Part shown: positions 20,693 through 32,841 of the stretch, in pieces
How the letters are laid out: each line of letters starts with the position of its first letter
How positions within the stretch are numbered: position 1 is the first letter of the stretch
Assembly (NCBI RefSeq): GCF_036850765.1
Contig: NC_089495.1
Span: 122,411,033 to 122,475,032 of the forward strand
Reading direction: 5' to 3'
Length of the DNA: 64,000 bases
From: Saccopteryx bilineata
Taxonomy: Eukaryota; Chordata; Mammalia; Chiroptera; Emballonuridae
The notes under the pieces: model-generated
Seen by the model: the letters and a program-made list of their open reading frames with translations, nothing else
Databases searched by the model: none
What the model was told of the DNA's origin: nothing
Made by a program: the position numbers and the translations under genes

Positions 20693-20997
20693 GCCTGACC
20701 AAGTGGTGGCATAGGGGATAAAACATTGACCTGGGATTCTGAGAACCCAGGTTCAAAACCCTGAGATCTCTGGCTTGAGTGTGGGATCATCCCGGTTTGA
20801 GTGCAGGATTATCTGTTTTTAGACATGACGCCATGGTCCTGGCTTGAGCAAGGAGTCACTGGCTCGGCTGGAGCCCCATGGTCAAGGTACACACGAAAAA
20901 ACAATCTATGAATTACTGAGGTGCTGCAACTATGAATTGATGCTTCTCATCTCTCTCCTTTCCTGTCTCTGTATATCTCTCTCTTGCAAAAGAAAAA
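20693..20997 (+). mobile_element. SINE-B', diverged
   Basis: GCCTGACCAAGTGGTGGCAT head, tail CTTGCAAAAGAAAAAAAA. AATAATAAAATG / AAAAATAAAATG flank it. Confidence 0.88.
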
Positions 20998-21019
20998 AAA
21001 TAAAATGTAAATGTGATTA

Positions 21020-21382
21020 TTACATAATTAATTTTTATGCCTGGTTTTCTTTTTACTCATAATAAGCAAATGCTTAAATAGCTTCATCTCAAAATATGGT
21101 TTCAACAGAGGGCAGCCACCTCTGTGTATGTGTGCATGTGCATGAGTACTCACATGTGCCCCCCGACACACACCTTAGAAAGACAATTCTGGACAACAGG
21201 GACCAGTATTATATGTGTTTGGAACAATTCCTGGTAACTGTAATCCCTTTACACATCAAAGGACCAGATGGAATTTTAGAAGATTTTCCAACCCATTTTT
21301 CTATTATAAAGCCTAGTAAAGAAGTAAAAAAAATGGGCAAGGTAATTATCCTATTTTAGAAGGCATCCACAGAACTATCCTT
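21020..21382. other. Anonymous intron sequence
   Basis: Includes a short TGTG-rich patch at 21122-21160. Nothing else seen. Confidence 0.5.
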
Positions 21383-21400
21383 AAGAGTCTACACAAATGT

Positions 21401-21750
21401 GCCTGACCAGGCGGTGGCGCAGTGGATAGAGCATCGGACTGGAATGCGGAAGGACCCAGGTTTGAGACCCTGAAGTTGCCAGCTTGAGCGCGGGCTCATA
21501 TGGTTTGAGCAAAAGCCCACCAGCTTGAACCCAAGGTTGCTGGCTCCAGCAAGGAGTTACTTCTGCTGAAGGCCCATGGTCATGGCACATATAAGAAAGC
21601 AATCAATGAACAACTAAGGTGTTGAACGCGCAATGAAAAACTAATGATTGATGCTTCTCATCTCTCTCCATTCCTGTCTATCCCTCTCTCTGACTCACTC
21701 TCTGTCTCTGTAAATAAATAAACAAATAACCAAAAAAATAAATAAATAAA
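21401..21750 (+). mobile_element. SINE-B with perfect 18-bp TSD
   Basis: TSD AAGAGTCTACACAAATGT at 21383-21400 and 21751-21768. AAAT-rich tail. Confidence 0.96.
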
Positions 21751-21768
21751 AAGAGTCTACACAAATGT

Positions 21769-22510
21769 AACTGCTGCTCATGCCACTTAGGTTACACTCA
21801 GTTCACACAGGACAAACAGCACAAGACCACCACTACCACGGGTGTCTGCAGAGTGAGAAATGATGTGACACAAAGGAAGGTGTAAGAGAGTGAAAAGGAC
21901 ACTGAGATCCAGTGACATCCACAATGCCCCTCCCCTAACCTTGCTCCAGTCCCTTGGCTTGTCTGAGCCTTATACAAATCCCTAATAAAAGAAGAGTGCA
22001 GGATGGGGCCTATAATTCTAGTTTCTTCTATTTAAAGTTAGAACTGAAAAAGGGTACACTGTATCGTGTACCTGTTATATGACCTTTATATATGTGCATT
22101 AAAGACAACCCTTCCAGAGAGGGCATTTTTATTTTACAGAAGAAAAACTAGGGTTCAAAGAGACTGAATGCCTTTACCACAGTTAATAAAAAGTGAAACT
22201 TAAATTCGATTCACATTTGGGTCTTTCTTGTTCTGGAAACATTTTGCTAATGTGCTTTCTGGAAAAGGGATGAAACCCCAAAACAAAACTACAGAGTGGC
22301 AAAGATACAAATAGGTATTTTCCTTTGGGCAGCTTAAGGATAGAAAAAGAGGTGAAGATAGTCTATTACGCTGTGGGAAGGGAAAGAGATACCCTAAGAA
22401 AAATGGGCCCAGACACTTGATGTTTTAAAATGTCATTATAAATTCTATCACTTCTTTACCAACTAATTAATTTATCAGGAAACACTATCATACTCCTCCT
22501 CTCATATATC
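21769..22510. other. Intron sequence with MIR relic
   Basis: The 22085-22230 part (ATTTTACAGAAGAAAAACTAGG) is an antisense MIR fragment. The rest is anonymous. Confidence 0.5.
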
Positions 22511-22512
22511 TA

Positions 22513-22689
22513 GTCGTGTGCTGCTGAATGACGATACATTCCGAGAAATTTGTCATTAAATGACTGCTGTGTGGGTGCATGTACACAGCCCAGATGGTGT
22601 GGCCAACTGCACACCTAAGCTACGTGATACACTACCATCATAGATGTGGTTCACCCTTGATCAAAATGTTATTACATAGCATGAGACTG
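22513..22689. mobile_element. Tigger-like (Tc1/mariner) MITE
   Basis: TA flanks both sides (22511-22512, 22690-22691). The ends GTCGTGTGCTGC and GCATGAGACTG, with the interior GATACATTCCGAGAAAT, resemble a widespread mammalian Tigger-group repeat. Internally deleted, no coding sequence. Confidence 0.65.
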
Positions 22690-22883
22690 TACATATTAAA
22701 ATCTTGAATAAAGGTCTAAGGGAAACACTCCAAACAGTTTGAGGAACCATCCTAAAAATCATGGGGGAGGTGCTGGGGCAGGTATGCAGGACAATAAACT
22801 ACCCACCAAATTAGGAAACAAAACAAAAAACCCAAAAACCCTTCCCAACTGAGACTTTAACATTGCTGAAAACATGATTTTCG

Positions 22884-23058
22884 GCCTGACCTGTGGTGGC
22901 GCAGTGGATAAAGCGTCGACCTGGAAATGCTGAGGTCGCCGGTTCGAAACCCTGGGCTTGCCTGATCAAGGCACATATGGGAGTTGATGCTTCCTGCTCC
23001 TCCCCCTCCTCTCTCTCTCTCCACCCCCCCTTTCTAAAATGAATAAAAACAAACAAAC
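22884..23058 (+). mobile_element. SINE-C, well preserved
   Basis: GCCTGACCTGTGGTGGCGC head, B box CCGGTTCGAAACCC, AAAC-rich tail. Perfect TSD AAACATGATTTTC (22870-22882, 23059-23071). Confidence 0.95.
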
Positions 23059-23071
23059 AAACATGATTTTC

Positions 23072-24017
23072 ATGAGCAAAATATATTATCCTCATTAAAT
23101 GTCTGAAATTAACTGAGCAACTCTACTCACAGAGATTAAATTAATATTGTAAATTATAATATGGTAAATATTTTAGGACTCCTGTCTTCCTACATCTGAT
23201 TTTTTTTTCCAGCTTATCTTCACAAGTTTAAGGCAACATCAAAGTTCCCTGATATAGGGGAACTGTATAAATATATATATTTAAAGTATTACATGCATTA
23301 TTGGTGTTATTTAGCATCATATATTTTGCCATAATCCTAAAAGTACCCACAATCATTCCTGAAGCACTTCAGATTGGTGACAGAGTTTACCACCCTTAGA
23401 CCAGTTTTAGAGACGGGAAAAAAGAAGGTGCACTAAACATCCTCAGACAGATACACGGACTCACTACAGGTATTTAAACAAGGTAACCTGGCATTTCCCA
23501 GCCTTTCAAAAAATCAACCCCCCATAAAATTTTGATACCATAAATACATAATATATCAATTTATGTATTATATACATTAAAAAAGTAAGCTTTTGGGAAC
23601 CAGCAGATAATTTTTAAATGTGTTATTACCAATAGATACAGGTATGGAATAATTTTCACTTTAACCCTGTTCTTAGTAATTTAAATTGCTGGACATAGGA
23701 CAAGAAAAAAAAAACAAAAACAAAAATTACATGTGTTGTCAAGTTTACCCCTCAGTCCCCGTTAAGTACATGGGCTACACCCACCCACCCACAGTATCAT
23801 GCTTTTGCATTCAAAATGCAGCAGTGTGCCTCTGCTCCTATGTGGGTACCTGAGTACAAGTGTGTGGGCTAACCTTAAAAAGGGCAGAACAGCTCTCTAC
23901 CTCTAGCCAAGATCACCCAATTACTAATGTGACAAATACTGACAGCCAAATAAAATACTCCAATGAAAAGCTAAGGGCCTTCTCATTTGGAGAGAAGAGG
24001 GAAGAACAAAAGTCTAG
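23072..24017. other. Anonymous intron sequence
   Basis: About 950 bp, AT-rich. A CCCACCCACCCACAG patch lies at 23780. No gene signal. Confidence 0.55.
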
Positions 24018-24209
24018 CAGGAGTCCCCAAACTACGGCCCGTGGGCCGCATGTGGCCCCCTGAGGCCGTGCATCCGGCCCCCCGCCGCACTCCCGGAAGG
24101 GGCACCTCTTTCATTGGTGGTCAGTGAGAGGAGCACTGTATGTGGCAGCCCTCCAACGGTCTGAGGGACAGTGAACTGGCCCCCTGTGTAAAAAGTTTGG
24201 GGACCTCTG
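24018..24209. mobile_element. hAT MITE, CAGGGGTCC family, 192 bp
   Basis: Ends CAGGAGTCCCCAAACT and AGTTTGGGGACCTCTG. This is a shorter internal deletion than 15824-16137. No convincing TSD was read. Confidence 0.88.
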
Positions 24210-24427
24210 GAGAGGATAGACAATTTAGAACTGTCTATCTGAGTTTGGTAACTGAAGAAAACAGCAATGAAAATACAGGTGGCTCCATGGAGTTTGTTCT
24301 GGTCACCATAATCTACACCTATTACAAAGTATGTGTGTCTGTTTTGGTAGAAAAGGGAAGATTACTTTCCATCATACAGATCTAGTTTCTAACATTAGGA
24401 ATCTACATGCCCTTTCTCAAAGTTTTT

Positions 24428-24789
24428 TATTTTTTTATGTGTGTGACAGGGACAGAGAGAGGAACAGATAGGGACAGACAGGAAGGAAGAAAAATGAGAA
24501 GCATCAATTCTTCATTGCAGCACCTTAGTTGTTCATTGATTGCTTTCTCATATGTGCCTTGATGGTGGAGGGGGGGCTACAGAAGAGCGAGTGACCCCTT
24601 GCTCAAGACAGTGACCTGGGATCATGTCTATGATCCCATGCTCAAGCCAGCAACCCCACGGCTCAAGCTAGTAAACCCTCACTCAAGCCGGATGAGCCCA
24701 GGCTCAAGTTGGGGGACCCAAGGGTTTCGAACCTGGATCCTCCTTGTCCCAGTCCAACACTTTATTCACTATGCCACTGCCTGGTCAGG
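24428..24789 (-). mobile_element. SINE-B with TSD
   Basis: Right end GCCTGACCAGGCAGTGGCA (minus). TSD CCTTTCTCAAAGTTTTT at 24411-24427 and 24790-24806. Confidence 0.95.
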
Positions 24790-24806
24790 CCTTTCTCAAA
24801 GTTTTT

Positions 24807-25168
24807 GAACACCTAAATTATCTTCTTTGGTTGACATATGCTCCAAGACCTATCCACTAATAAGTAACTGCCAGGTCTTCCATTTTTTGACCTGTAAAAT
24901 CAGCTGCAGGAAGGAAGTAAGCTACTATCATTTCCACTCACCTTCTACTTCTAAGCTTTCTCTCTGGAATACCTATTCCACTTTTGAAAATTATGTGACT
25001 TGTATAGAGGACAATAACAGATATACTGTTTGATCATTTTTTCAGGAATCCGAAAGCACAATTAAGGCAATGAATGTTATACAGTACTTGCAAAATGCTT
25101 TACTAAGTTTCATTCTTATGAAATCCTAACTCAGAATTTTTGTTAGGTTTGTCCTAAGAGCACATCAG
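24807..25168. other. Anonymous intron sequence
   Basis: No recognised element. Confidence 0.5.
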
Positions 25169-25354
25169 CAGTGTTTTTCAACCAGTGTGCTGTGAGACAT
25201 TGTCAGGTGTGAGTATAAATACATTTAGAAACTATATTATTAACTATATGTATAATATGTACTGTGTTAGAGTGTCATTTTGGTAGGTGGTGTGCTCCAG
25301 GATTTTGTAAATGTAAAAAATGTGCCACGGCTCAAAAAAGGTTGAAAATCACTG
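25169..25354. mobile_element. hAT MITE, CAGTGTTTTTCAACC family
   Basis: Ends CAGTGTTTTTCAACC and GGTTGAAAATCACTG form an inverted repeat. The interior GTGCCACGGCTCAAAAAAGG lies near the right end. The TSD is no longer clear. Confidence 0.8.
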
Positions 25355-25359
25355 AGCTA

Positions 25360-25925
25360 AAGAACTCAAAGACACAGCTGACCTGATGTGTTTGTATACC
25401 AGAAAGTCAAAATAATGACTGTGTACCAAAATGTCAACCTAAGATCTTCCTGGCAAAGTTTTACAATGGCCCTTTTCATTTTCAGGAACAGCAGGAATAC
25501 TTCCACGGCCCTGGCTCACTGCTGGTTCCTCTTCAAATATTTTGACATTCCTCCAGGTTCTTGTTTGTATCTTTCTAACCTACAGTTTCACTTCAGAAAA
25601 AAATTCCCCTCTACACAAACTTCCATTACTGACTATACTTGGATATACGCAAATCTGTATCATTCAACTGCCTGATATTATCTCTTTTTCTGCATGTCTC
25701 CCAAGCCCCTCAGTCTTAACCATAACCAAATAGAACTCGTGATGTTCCAAAAACATCTATTTTCCATATTACTTTTCCCATTTAACAGTACTCATAGCCA
25801 CCAAGCTGCCTTAACCAAACTTCCTTACCCTTTCTCAAGTTTAGTTCCTTCCATCATACAGATACATGTTCTTCTTCAATTAGACTGTCTCTACCAGTGC
25901 CATATCCTGACTGACCTCCCTACCT
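25360..25925. other. Anonymous intron sequence, pyrimidine-rich
   Basis: Open frames here are long only because TAA/TGA are scarce in the C/T-rich strand. No domain recognised. Confidence 0.5.
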
Positions 25926-25929
25926 TGTC

Positions 25930-26880
25930 ACTTACTGCAAAAATTTCTTTCCTAAAATACAACTCTGCTGTTATTTCCATGATTGACACCCTTCAATTAC
26001 TTCCTACCCTTAAAGAATGAAGCCCAATACTTACCCCAGCATATGGACTCTAATGACAGTTTCTGTCCACCTCTCCAACTGCCCCTGCCGTTTCTGCACA
26101 AAGACCACATTCTTTTTTTTTTTTTTTGGTATTTTTCTGAAGCTGGAAACGGGGAGAGACAGTCAGACAGACTCCCGCATGCGCCCGACTGGGATCCACC
26201 CGGCACGCCCACCAGGGGCGAAGCTCTGCCCACCAGAGGGTGATGCTCTGCCCCTCCGGGGCATCGCTCTGCCGCAACCAGAGCCACTCTAGCGCCCGGG
26301 GCAGAGGCCAAGGAGCCATCCCCAGCGCCCGGGCCATCTTTGCTCCAATGGAGCCTCAGCTGCAGGAGAAGAAGAGAGGACAGAGAGGAAGGAGGAGGTG
26401 GGGGTGAAGAAGCAAATGGGTGCTTCTCCTATGTGCCCTGGCCGGGAATCAAACCCGGGTCCCCCGCACGCCAGGCCGACGCTCTACCGCTGAGCCAACC
26501 GGCCAGGGTCCAAAGACCACATTCTGGCAAAGGAAAAACCATCTGTAGCTCCCCTTCACCTTCCATTTTGTTCATGCCTCTGCTCTCTCTGCTTGGAATG
26601 CCCTGCCCTTCATATTTGTCCACCCAGTCTTATTTCACTCTTCAAAATCTGGCTGAATGATCCATCACGTGTGAAATCTATCACCACTACTGCCTTTTCT
26701 AGGTTTGTACCTTGCACACACCTCTACTGATGAACTGAACCTAACTGCATTACCATAAGGTGCATCCTTCAATATCCTTCACAGTGTAAAGTGTCTGGTT
26801 TTTTCACATACCACAGAGCAGACACTCAACACCAGTTTGAGGAATGAGTTAATTTCTTCTTTAATAAATAACTGAAAGCC
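25930..26880 (+). mobile_element. L2 LINE fragment, split by SINE-A
   Basis: ACACCCTTCAATTACTTCCT and, beyond the SINE, CTCTGCTTGGAATGCCCTG are hallmark phrases of the 3' part of L2. The SINE-A at 26114-26510 interrupts it. Confidence 0.75.
26114..26510 (-). mobile_element. SINE-A with three internal modules
   Basis: Perfect TSD CAAAGACCACATTCT (26099-26113, 26511-26525). Several CTCTGCCC modules (minus GGGCAGAG) make it one of the longer copies. Confidence 0.96.
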
Positions 26881-27201
26881 TGATCAGGCAGTGGCACAGT
26901 GGATAGAGTGTCAGACTGGGACACGGAGGGCCCAGGTTCGAGACCCCGAGGTCGCCAGCTTGAGCGTGGGCTCATCTGGTTTGAGCAAGGCTCACCAGCC
27001 CAAAGTCGCTGGCTTGAGCAAGGGGTCACTTAGTCTGCTGTAGTCTCCCAGTCAATGCACATACGAGAAAGCAATCAATGAACTAAGGTGCCGCAACAAA
27101 GAATTGATGCTTCTCATCTCTCTCCCTTCCTGTCAGTCTGTCCCTATCTGTCCCTCTCTCTCTGACTCTCTCTGTGTCACAAAAATAAAAGTAAAAATAA
27201 A
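26878..27201 (+). mobile_element. SINE-B with TSD
   Basis: GCCTGATCAGGCAGTGGCAC head. AATAAATAACTGAAAG flanks on both sides. Confidence 0.94.
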
Positions 27202-27234
27202 AATAAATAACTGAAAGAATACATCTTACATTTG

Positions 27235-27475
27235 TTAATCATTTATCATGTACCACAATTCAAGACATACTGGGCCATTTCATCCTTCCAAATCCATAAG
27301 GTTGGTAGGTATAATTTCATTTTACAGATGAGGAATCTAAGGTCCATTCAAAGAGGTCAGATAACTTGACCAAGGAAATACAGTTTATAAATGGAAGATG
27401 TAGGACTGGAGCCCAGGTATGACCAATTCCAGAGCCCATGCTTATAACCATTATGTATACTTTTCACCACGTTAT
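27235..27475 (-). mobile_element. MIR, antisense
   Basis: ATTTTACAGATGAGGAA and GAGCCCAGGTATGACC are the antisense MIR core and flank. Confidence 0.8.
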
Positions 27476-28135
27476 CTGACACTATCCTTAACAGACCTCC
27501 CAGAGTGTTGCCCAAACTGTTTTTGACCAATACTTCATAGAATCAGTTATCTAGTTATGTTTCTATTTGGGCTTTGTACTTTCTGAAGCTGAGAGAATAG
27601 TTATATCAAATTAAGAATAATACAGACAATGAGTTCAGAATAAAGGATTACTTTAAACTGCCACACATACATGTATTTGGTATCCAATCTACTCTTTCCA
27701 TTCTACCCAGACAGAAAAGTCTAGCCAACCAGAAAAGTTAGTTTTTTGAGCTCCATATACAAAATAAATCTACCAGGTACTTATTTACTCAAGTCATCTT
27801 GAAAGGAAATAACTGCTCTCATTTTCTGGAAGGCAGGGAGGGCAGTATGAAAACTTAAAAATTATTTTTGTCAGTATTGAGCCTAATACCCAAACTTCTG
27901 ATGGCAGACCATGAAGAAAAAGAAAGATCAAACTAATTTTGTAAGCCTCTCCTCTGCTGCTGGCTATCTTTATTTTTAGGACATTCCATGGCACTTCTGG
28001 TACTGAGCACATGAGAGCTTCATAAACTGGCAGGTGTGATTCCAATGCACGGAGGAGACAGAAGCTAGTGCCTTATCTTACACTGTATCTCCTACTGTTA
28101 GCTGTCTCAAAACAAAACCCAAAAACCTCTATATT
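27476..28135. other. Anonymous intron sequence
   Basis: Nothing recognised. Confidence 0.55.
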
Positions 28136-28147
28136 AGAAGCATTTAA

Positions 28148-28481
28148 GCCTGACCAGGCAGTGGCACAGTGGATAGAGCGTGGGATGGGGAAGGACCCAG
28201 GTTTGAGACCCCAAGGTCGCCAGCTTGAGCGCAGGCTCATTTGGTTTGAGCAAAGCTCACCAGCTTGGACCCAAGGTCGCTGGCTTGAGAAAGGGGTTAC
28301 TCAGTCTGCTGAAGGCCCACGGTCAAGGCACATATGAGAAAGCAATCAATGAACAACTAAGGTGTCGCAATGAAAAACTGATGATCGATGCTTCTCATCT
28401 CTCTCCATTCCTGTCTGTCTGTCCCTATCTATCCCTCTCTCTGACTCTCTCTGTGTCTCTGTAAAAGAAAAAAAAAAAAAA
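28148..28481 (+). mobile_element. SINE-B
   Basis: GCCTGACCAGGCAGTGGCAC head. AGAAGCATTTAA on the left and AGAAGCAGCATTTAA on the right are the TSD with a 3-bp difference. Confidence 0.93.
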
Positions 28482-28620
28482 AGAAGCAGCATTTAAATCT
28501 TCCTGGACAGAACCTTGTTTCAAAGAAATTTTAAATCTTCCTTTAATGAATTCTACTCTAAGTAATGGTACAAAAAAAAACTATGCTGTTCTTTTACTAA
28601 GAATAAGTCAGTTCTGCATT

Positions 28621-28972
28621 ATTTGGGGGGGTTGAGACAGACTCCCGCATGTGCCCCAACCAGGATCCACCCGGCAATCCCACTGGGGGCAATGCTTTGC
28701 CCACCTGGGACCCTTACACCATTGCAACCTGAGCCATTTTTTTAAAGCACCTGAAGCGGAGGCCATGGAGCCATCCTCAGCACCCAGGGCCAACTCGCTC
28801 CATCAAGCCTTGGCTGCAAGAGGGGAGAAAAGAGAGATAGAGAGGGAGAAAAGTGGGGGAGGGGGTAGAGGAGCAGATGGGCACTTCTCCTGTGTGCCTT
28901 GGCTGGGAATCGAACCCGGGACTTCCACACACTGGGCTGATACTCCTACCACTGAGCCAACTGGCCTGGGCT
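28621..28972 (-). mobile_element. SINE-E with TSD
   Basis: Right end GCCCAGGCCAGTTGGCTCAG (minus). TSD AGTTCTGCATT (28610-28620, 28973-28983). Confidence 0.92.
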
Positions 28973-28988
28973 AGTTCTGCATTTTTAA

Positions 28989-29026
28989 ATTATTTTTTTT
29001 TAATTCATTTTAAAGGAGAGAGAGAG

Positions 29027-29064
<38 letters not shown>

Positions 29065-29187
29065 GGGGGAGGAGCAGGAAGTTTCCACTCCCATATGTGC
29101 CTTATCCAGGCAAGCCCAGGGTTTTGAACCAGCAACCTCAGCATTCCAGGTCAATGCTTTATCCACTGCGCCACCACAGGTCAGGCT
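28989..29187 (-). mobile_element. SINE-C at the same target site
   Basis: TSD TAGTTCTGCATTTTTAA (28972-28988, 29188-29204) overlaps the TSD of the neighbouring SINE-E. Its GA-rich tract is expanded at 29019-29062. Confidence 0.94.
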
Positions 29188-29204
29188 TAGTTCTGCATTT
29201 TTAA

Positions 29205-30404
29205 TAGAAGCAAAGCACAGTGAAACTAGGAGGGGAGAGCAGGGACAGGCCATTCTGGTAGATGCTGCCTTTATAATGGTGGTATGAGTGACTGGTTTGA
29301 CTTGAAAAGGGGCATCTGGTACCATCTATAACAAGGTGGAAGGTTCAAATCAAAGTACAACGGGACAGTGGGGGATAGAAATAAAATAACGAGTAAAAGA
29401 AAATAAGCACCATCAGTACAATTAGTTTTTAAAATGGAAGTAACTGGAAACAATAACCAGTGGGTACCCAGGGAGTTGCTCAGAAGCACCAAAAAGATGA
29501 ATAAAACCACTAGGGGAAGGGATCTCACTTAGCATGCTGCAGTCAAAACCAATAGTCCTCCAAAGTCTCCCTACTATGCTTATACACCACATCCACCTAT
29601 GGAAATACAACTTTCAGTTCTTTCTCCTTTTCCCTTTCTTTCATATTCACATCTAATCAAGTTTTATTTTTCCTTTAAAACATCTCTAAATATAATAAGG
29701 TTGTCTACCTAAGCATTACTTAAAATATTGGAAGGAGGAGTAGGAAACATTCTAAAGTGCTCAACAGCTGTAGAATGGTTAAATAAATTACAGTACATTC
29801 ATATGAGATACTCTGCAGCTGTTACAAATATTTACTAAGTTTATAATAGCATGGGTGGAGTAGACAATGGGTGGTCTTCTCAACTTCTACTCCGCCTCTG
29901 TGTAGAGCCATGAGGCTTGGGTGGCAATGACCCCCAACCAAATCTCCCAGGGCAAGTCCCTCTCTCCAATCCCACAGTGCCCAGCTTAGTCCTTGGTTAG
30001 CTAAACCAATTAGCCCAAATCTCAGGACTTCTGCAGGAGGCAGGAAGGAAAGGCTTTGGAACAAAGCTAACACATGGAACAGGGCACAGCTACAAAAAAA
30101 TTATGGAGACAGTGAGCTGGAGCCCTAATCAAACCACATCTGATTTCTATCCAATCTTTGAACTTTTTAATTATTATGGCCAATGTATAACTTTTTTCTA
30201 GACCAGTATGAATAGCATGTTCTATTATTTGCAAACAACAGTGGCTTAACACAATGGAAAAAATATTTTTAAAATGGCAATTTCATACACAGTATGATCT
30301 TGACTTTTAAAGTGTTCATATAAAATGATTATTAGGAAAAACAAAATATAAACTGATTATTTCTGGGCAGTGGACAGGGCTAGGTTTGGGTACTGATCAG
30401 GAAT

Positions 30405-30444
<40 letters not shown>

Positions 30445-31278
30445 ATTACAAACAAGAGACTGCCAGATTGATCACTGTCTTTAAAACTCATTCCATGTAC
30501 ATGCCAACCCTCTGTGAATTCTGCCATCTGAAATACCATTGTCTTTTTCTACCTATCTAAGGCTTAGCCATTTAGAATCAGTGCTGCTCTTCGTTCCTAC
30601 CTATAATCCCCAACAATTTACTTCTCTAAATGCCTGATGCCTTCAAATGTCAATACCAACAACCATTATAATAACTATCTCTTTTACTGGACACCTACTC
30701 TAATGCCAGCTATAATCCTAGCCACTTTGTTGTAACATTTGAACATAATTGTTTCTGCACGAGTCACTTCTACTTAACTAAATTTTTGGAGGGCAGGAAT
30801 TGTTTTAGGTTAACGTTAAATTGCCTCAACACCTAGCATATTTTGTTATAGGTTTTTATATGAAAGAGGGGAAAGTAACTTTTAATAGATTCTCAAAAGA
30901 TATGGCTGATCCCTCCCCCCAATAAGTTAAGAACTACTGCAACAATCAATAAATACTTATTAAATCAATAAACAGACCACCAATCAGAGCCAAAGATTCC
31001 CAGTTAAAATAGCTGGTAATATATTATCAGTCAGCACAAATGGATGAATTTTTTAGTCCTATTTGGGCTTTAGGAATCTCACAAAGATAGTACTGATGAA
31101 ATGGAAACAAAAATGGAACTTCTCCTTGACAAGTGACAGCACTGTTAACTAGTCCCTCTCCACTGGACTTGGGCAGGAGTGCCTGTGCTTTTACCATTCT
31201 GGTTGTATAAATTAGCTGTTTAACCTGAAATCATTTTAACCTAGCCAAGGCCTACCATATAAGCACAGCAGCATAGTG
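29205..31278. other. Quiet intron stretch with AT microsatellite
   Basis: 2 kb without SINEs. (AT)n at 30409-30440. An L2-like GGAGGGCAGGAATTG lies at 30788. No exon signals. Confidence 0.55.
30409..30440. repeat. (AT)n microsatellite
   Basis: About 16 uninterrupted AT units followed by TATTATTA. Confidence 0.95.
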
Positions 31279-31339
31279 GAACTAATGATGAATATAAAAT
31301 TAACATAATAGAACTAATGATGAATATAAAATTAACATA
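31279..31339. repeat. 32-bp tandem duplication
   Basis: A unit starting GAACTAATGATGAATATA occurs at 31279 and again exactly at 31311 (29 of 32 bp before it diverges). Confidence 0.93.
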
Positions 31340-31989
31340 CACGAAAAAAAATTAACACAATATTTCAGTACTTGAGGGTCTTATAACCCAGATGTGGGAA
31401 TTCTCACTTGAATCTTTTATTTATAGGGCCATACTATTCTCACAATTAGCCACAAATAAAATTAAACTGTACTGTAAGCACTTTAGAAAATCTCCAGCAA
31501 TGGAATCCAGCATTTGCCAGAAAGGGTCATAATCCCATCCATTACTGTTTTGAGAGAGATAATGAAATCAGAATTGTTTATAGCAATAAGTCTCAGGGGT
31601 GACTCATGTTCCTCAATATTAAGGCTGCTTCCTGCTGTGGGAGATACAGAAAGAAGTTACTTTGTGAGGAGTGAGTTGAGCCCTGTTATTGTTTACTTTT
31701 TTCAGCAGTGGGCAGATATTCAAGAGTCCACAATATTTTTAGTCAAACTTTTTCCTATGGTTTAGCATTCAACCTTTAACTTTCCCCAGTTAGGTAACTG
31801 TTCCATTTCTGTTAACGGTAACCAGTAACTCCCCAGCCTCAAAGCCTTAGAACCCTCCAGCTCAGTTGCATCTCTTGTCTAATACCATCCTCTCTTCCCT
31901 CATAGTACCTTCCAGATTTTGACTCTTCTCTATTCCCACTAACATACTTCATCAGCTTGTTTGTAACAAAACGGCTTCCTATTTGATAA
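31340..31989. other. Anonymous intron sequence
   Basis: Nothing recognised. Confidence 0.55.
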
Positions 31990-32215
31990 TAACTATATAC
32001 TTGCAGTTTTAAGTGCTTATATATTTCAATTAATGTAATCCTCACAACAATCTGATAAGCTAAATACTATTATCCCCATTTATCCATTGAGAAAATTTTG
32101 GCAAAAAGGAGCTCAAAAACTTGCTCAACATCACACTCATGACAAACGGCATAGCTGAAGTCTGCACCCAGATGGTCTGGCTCCAGCCTGGGTTCTCCAC
32201 CCGTATGCTGTATCT
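31990..32215 (-). mobile_element. MIR, antisense
   Basis: TAATCCTCACAACAATCTGA and TATTATCCCCATTTATCCATTG are the antisense MIR core, followed by GATGGTCTGGCTCCAG. Confidence 0.85.
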
Positions 32216-32371
32216 GGCCTTTCGTCTTTCCTTACTTCAATCTGCATTCCTCAAAGCCATCTTTCTACTTAAAGTAAATACAGCTTTGGTAAACTCACCG
32301 TTCCAGAGCCTGTTGGAAACTGCTGCTGTTTCATCAATATAAATGCTTGCCTTCTGACCAATCCACAGTTC

Positions 32372-32551
32372 AAAATCTGAACCAGACCAAATTATGTTCA
32401 AATGTCAGCTCCCCCGTTGATTAGGTGTACAATTTTACACAAGTTAAATTCTCTAAGTCTTTGTAATCGTATATGAAAACTTTCTTGTGGATCTGCTGAG
32501 AGGATTAAAGACCAGACAAAGTACCTGGTACAGAGCTAGCATGGCTCCCAA
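32372..32551 (+). mobile_element. MIR, sense, abutting the mariner
   Basis: TGCTGAGAGGATTAAAG and GTACCTGGTACAGAG match the 3' half of MIR. The mariner element inserted a few bases after it. Confidence 0.7.
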
Positions 32552-32622
32552 GACTACAGTGTGTCCGTAAAGTCATGGTGCACTTTTGACCGGTCACAGG
32601 AAAGCAACAAAAGACGATAGAA

Positions 32623-32788
32623 GCCTGACCTGTGGTGGAGCAGTGGACAAAGCATCGACCTGGAATGCTGAGGTCGCTGGTTCAAAACCCTGCACTTGTC
32701 TGGTCAAGGCACATATGGGAGTTGATGCTTCCTGCTAGTCCCCCCTTTCTCTGTCTCCTCTCTAAATAAAATAAAATTTAAAAAAAGA
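32623..32788 (+). mobile_element. SINE-C inserted in the left arm of the mariner
   Basis: GCCTGACCTGTGGTGGAGC head, AATAAAATAAAA tail. TSD ATAGAA (32617-32622 and 32789-32794). It is younger than the mariner insertion. Confidence 0.92.
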
Positions 32789-32841
32789 ATAGAAATGTGA
32801 AATCTGCACCAAATAAAAGGAAAACTCTCCCAGTTTCATAC

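Noticed and set aside
25388..26020. Overlapping open frames of 95 and 108 codons
   Set aside because: C/T-rich and L2-derived sequence. The frames are not continued by splice signals and show no domain.
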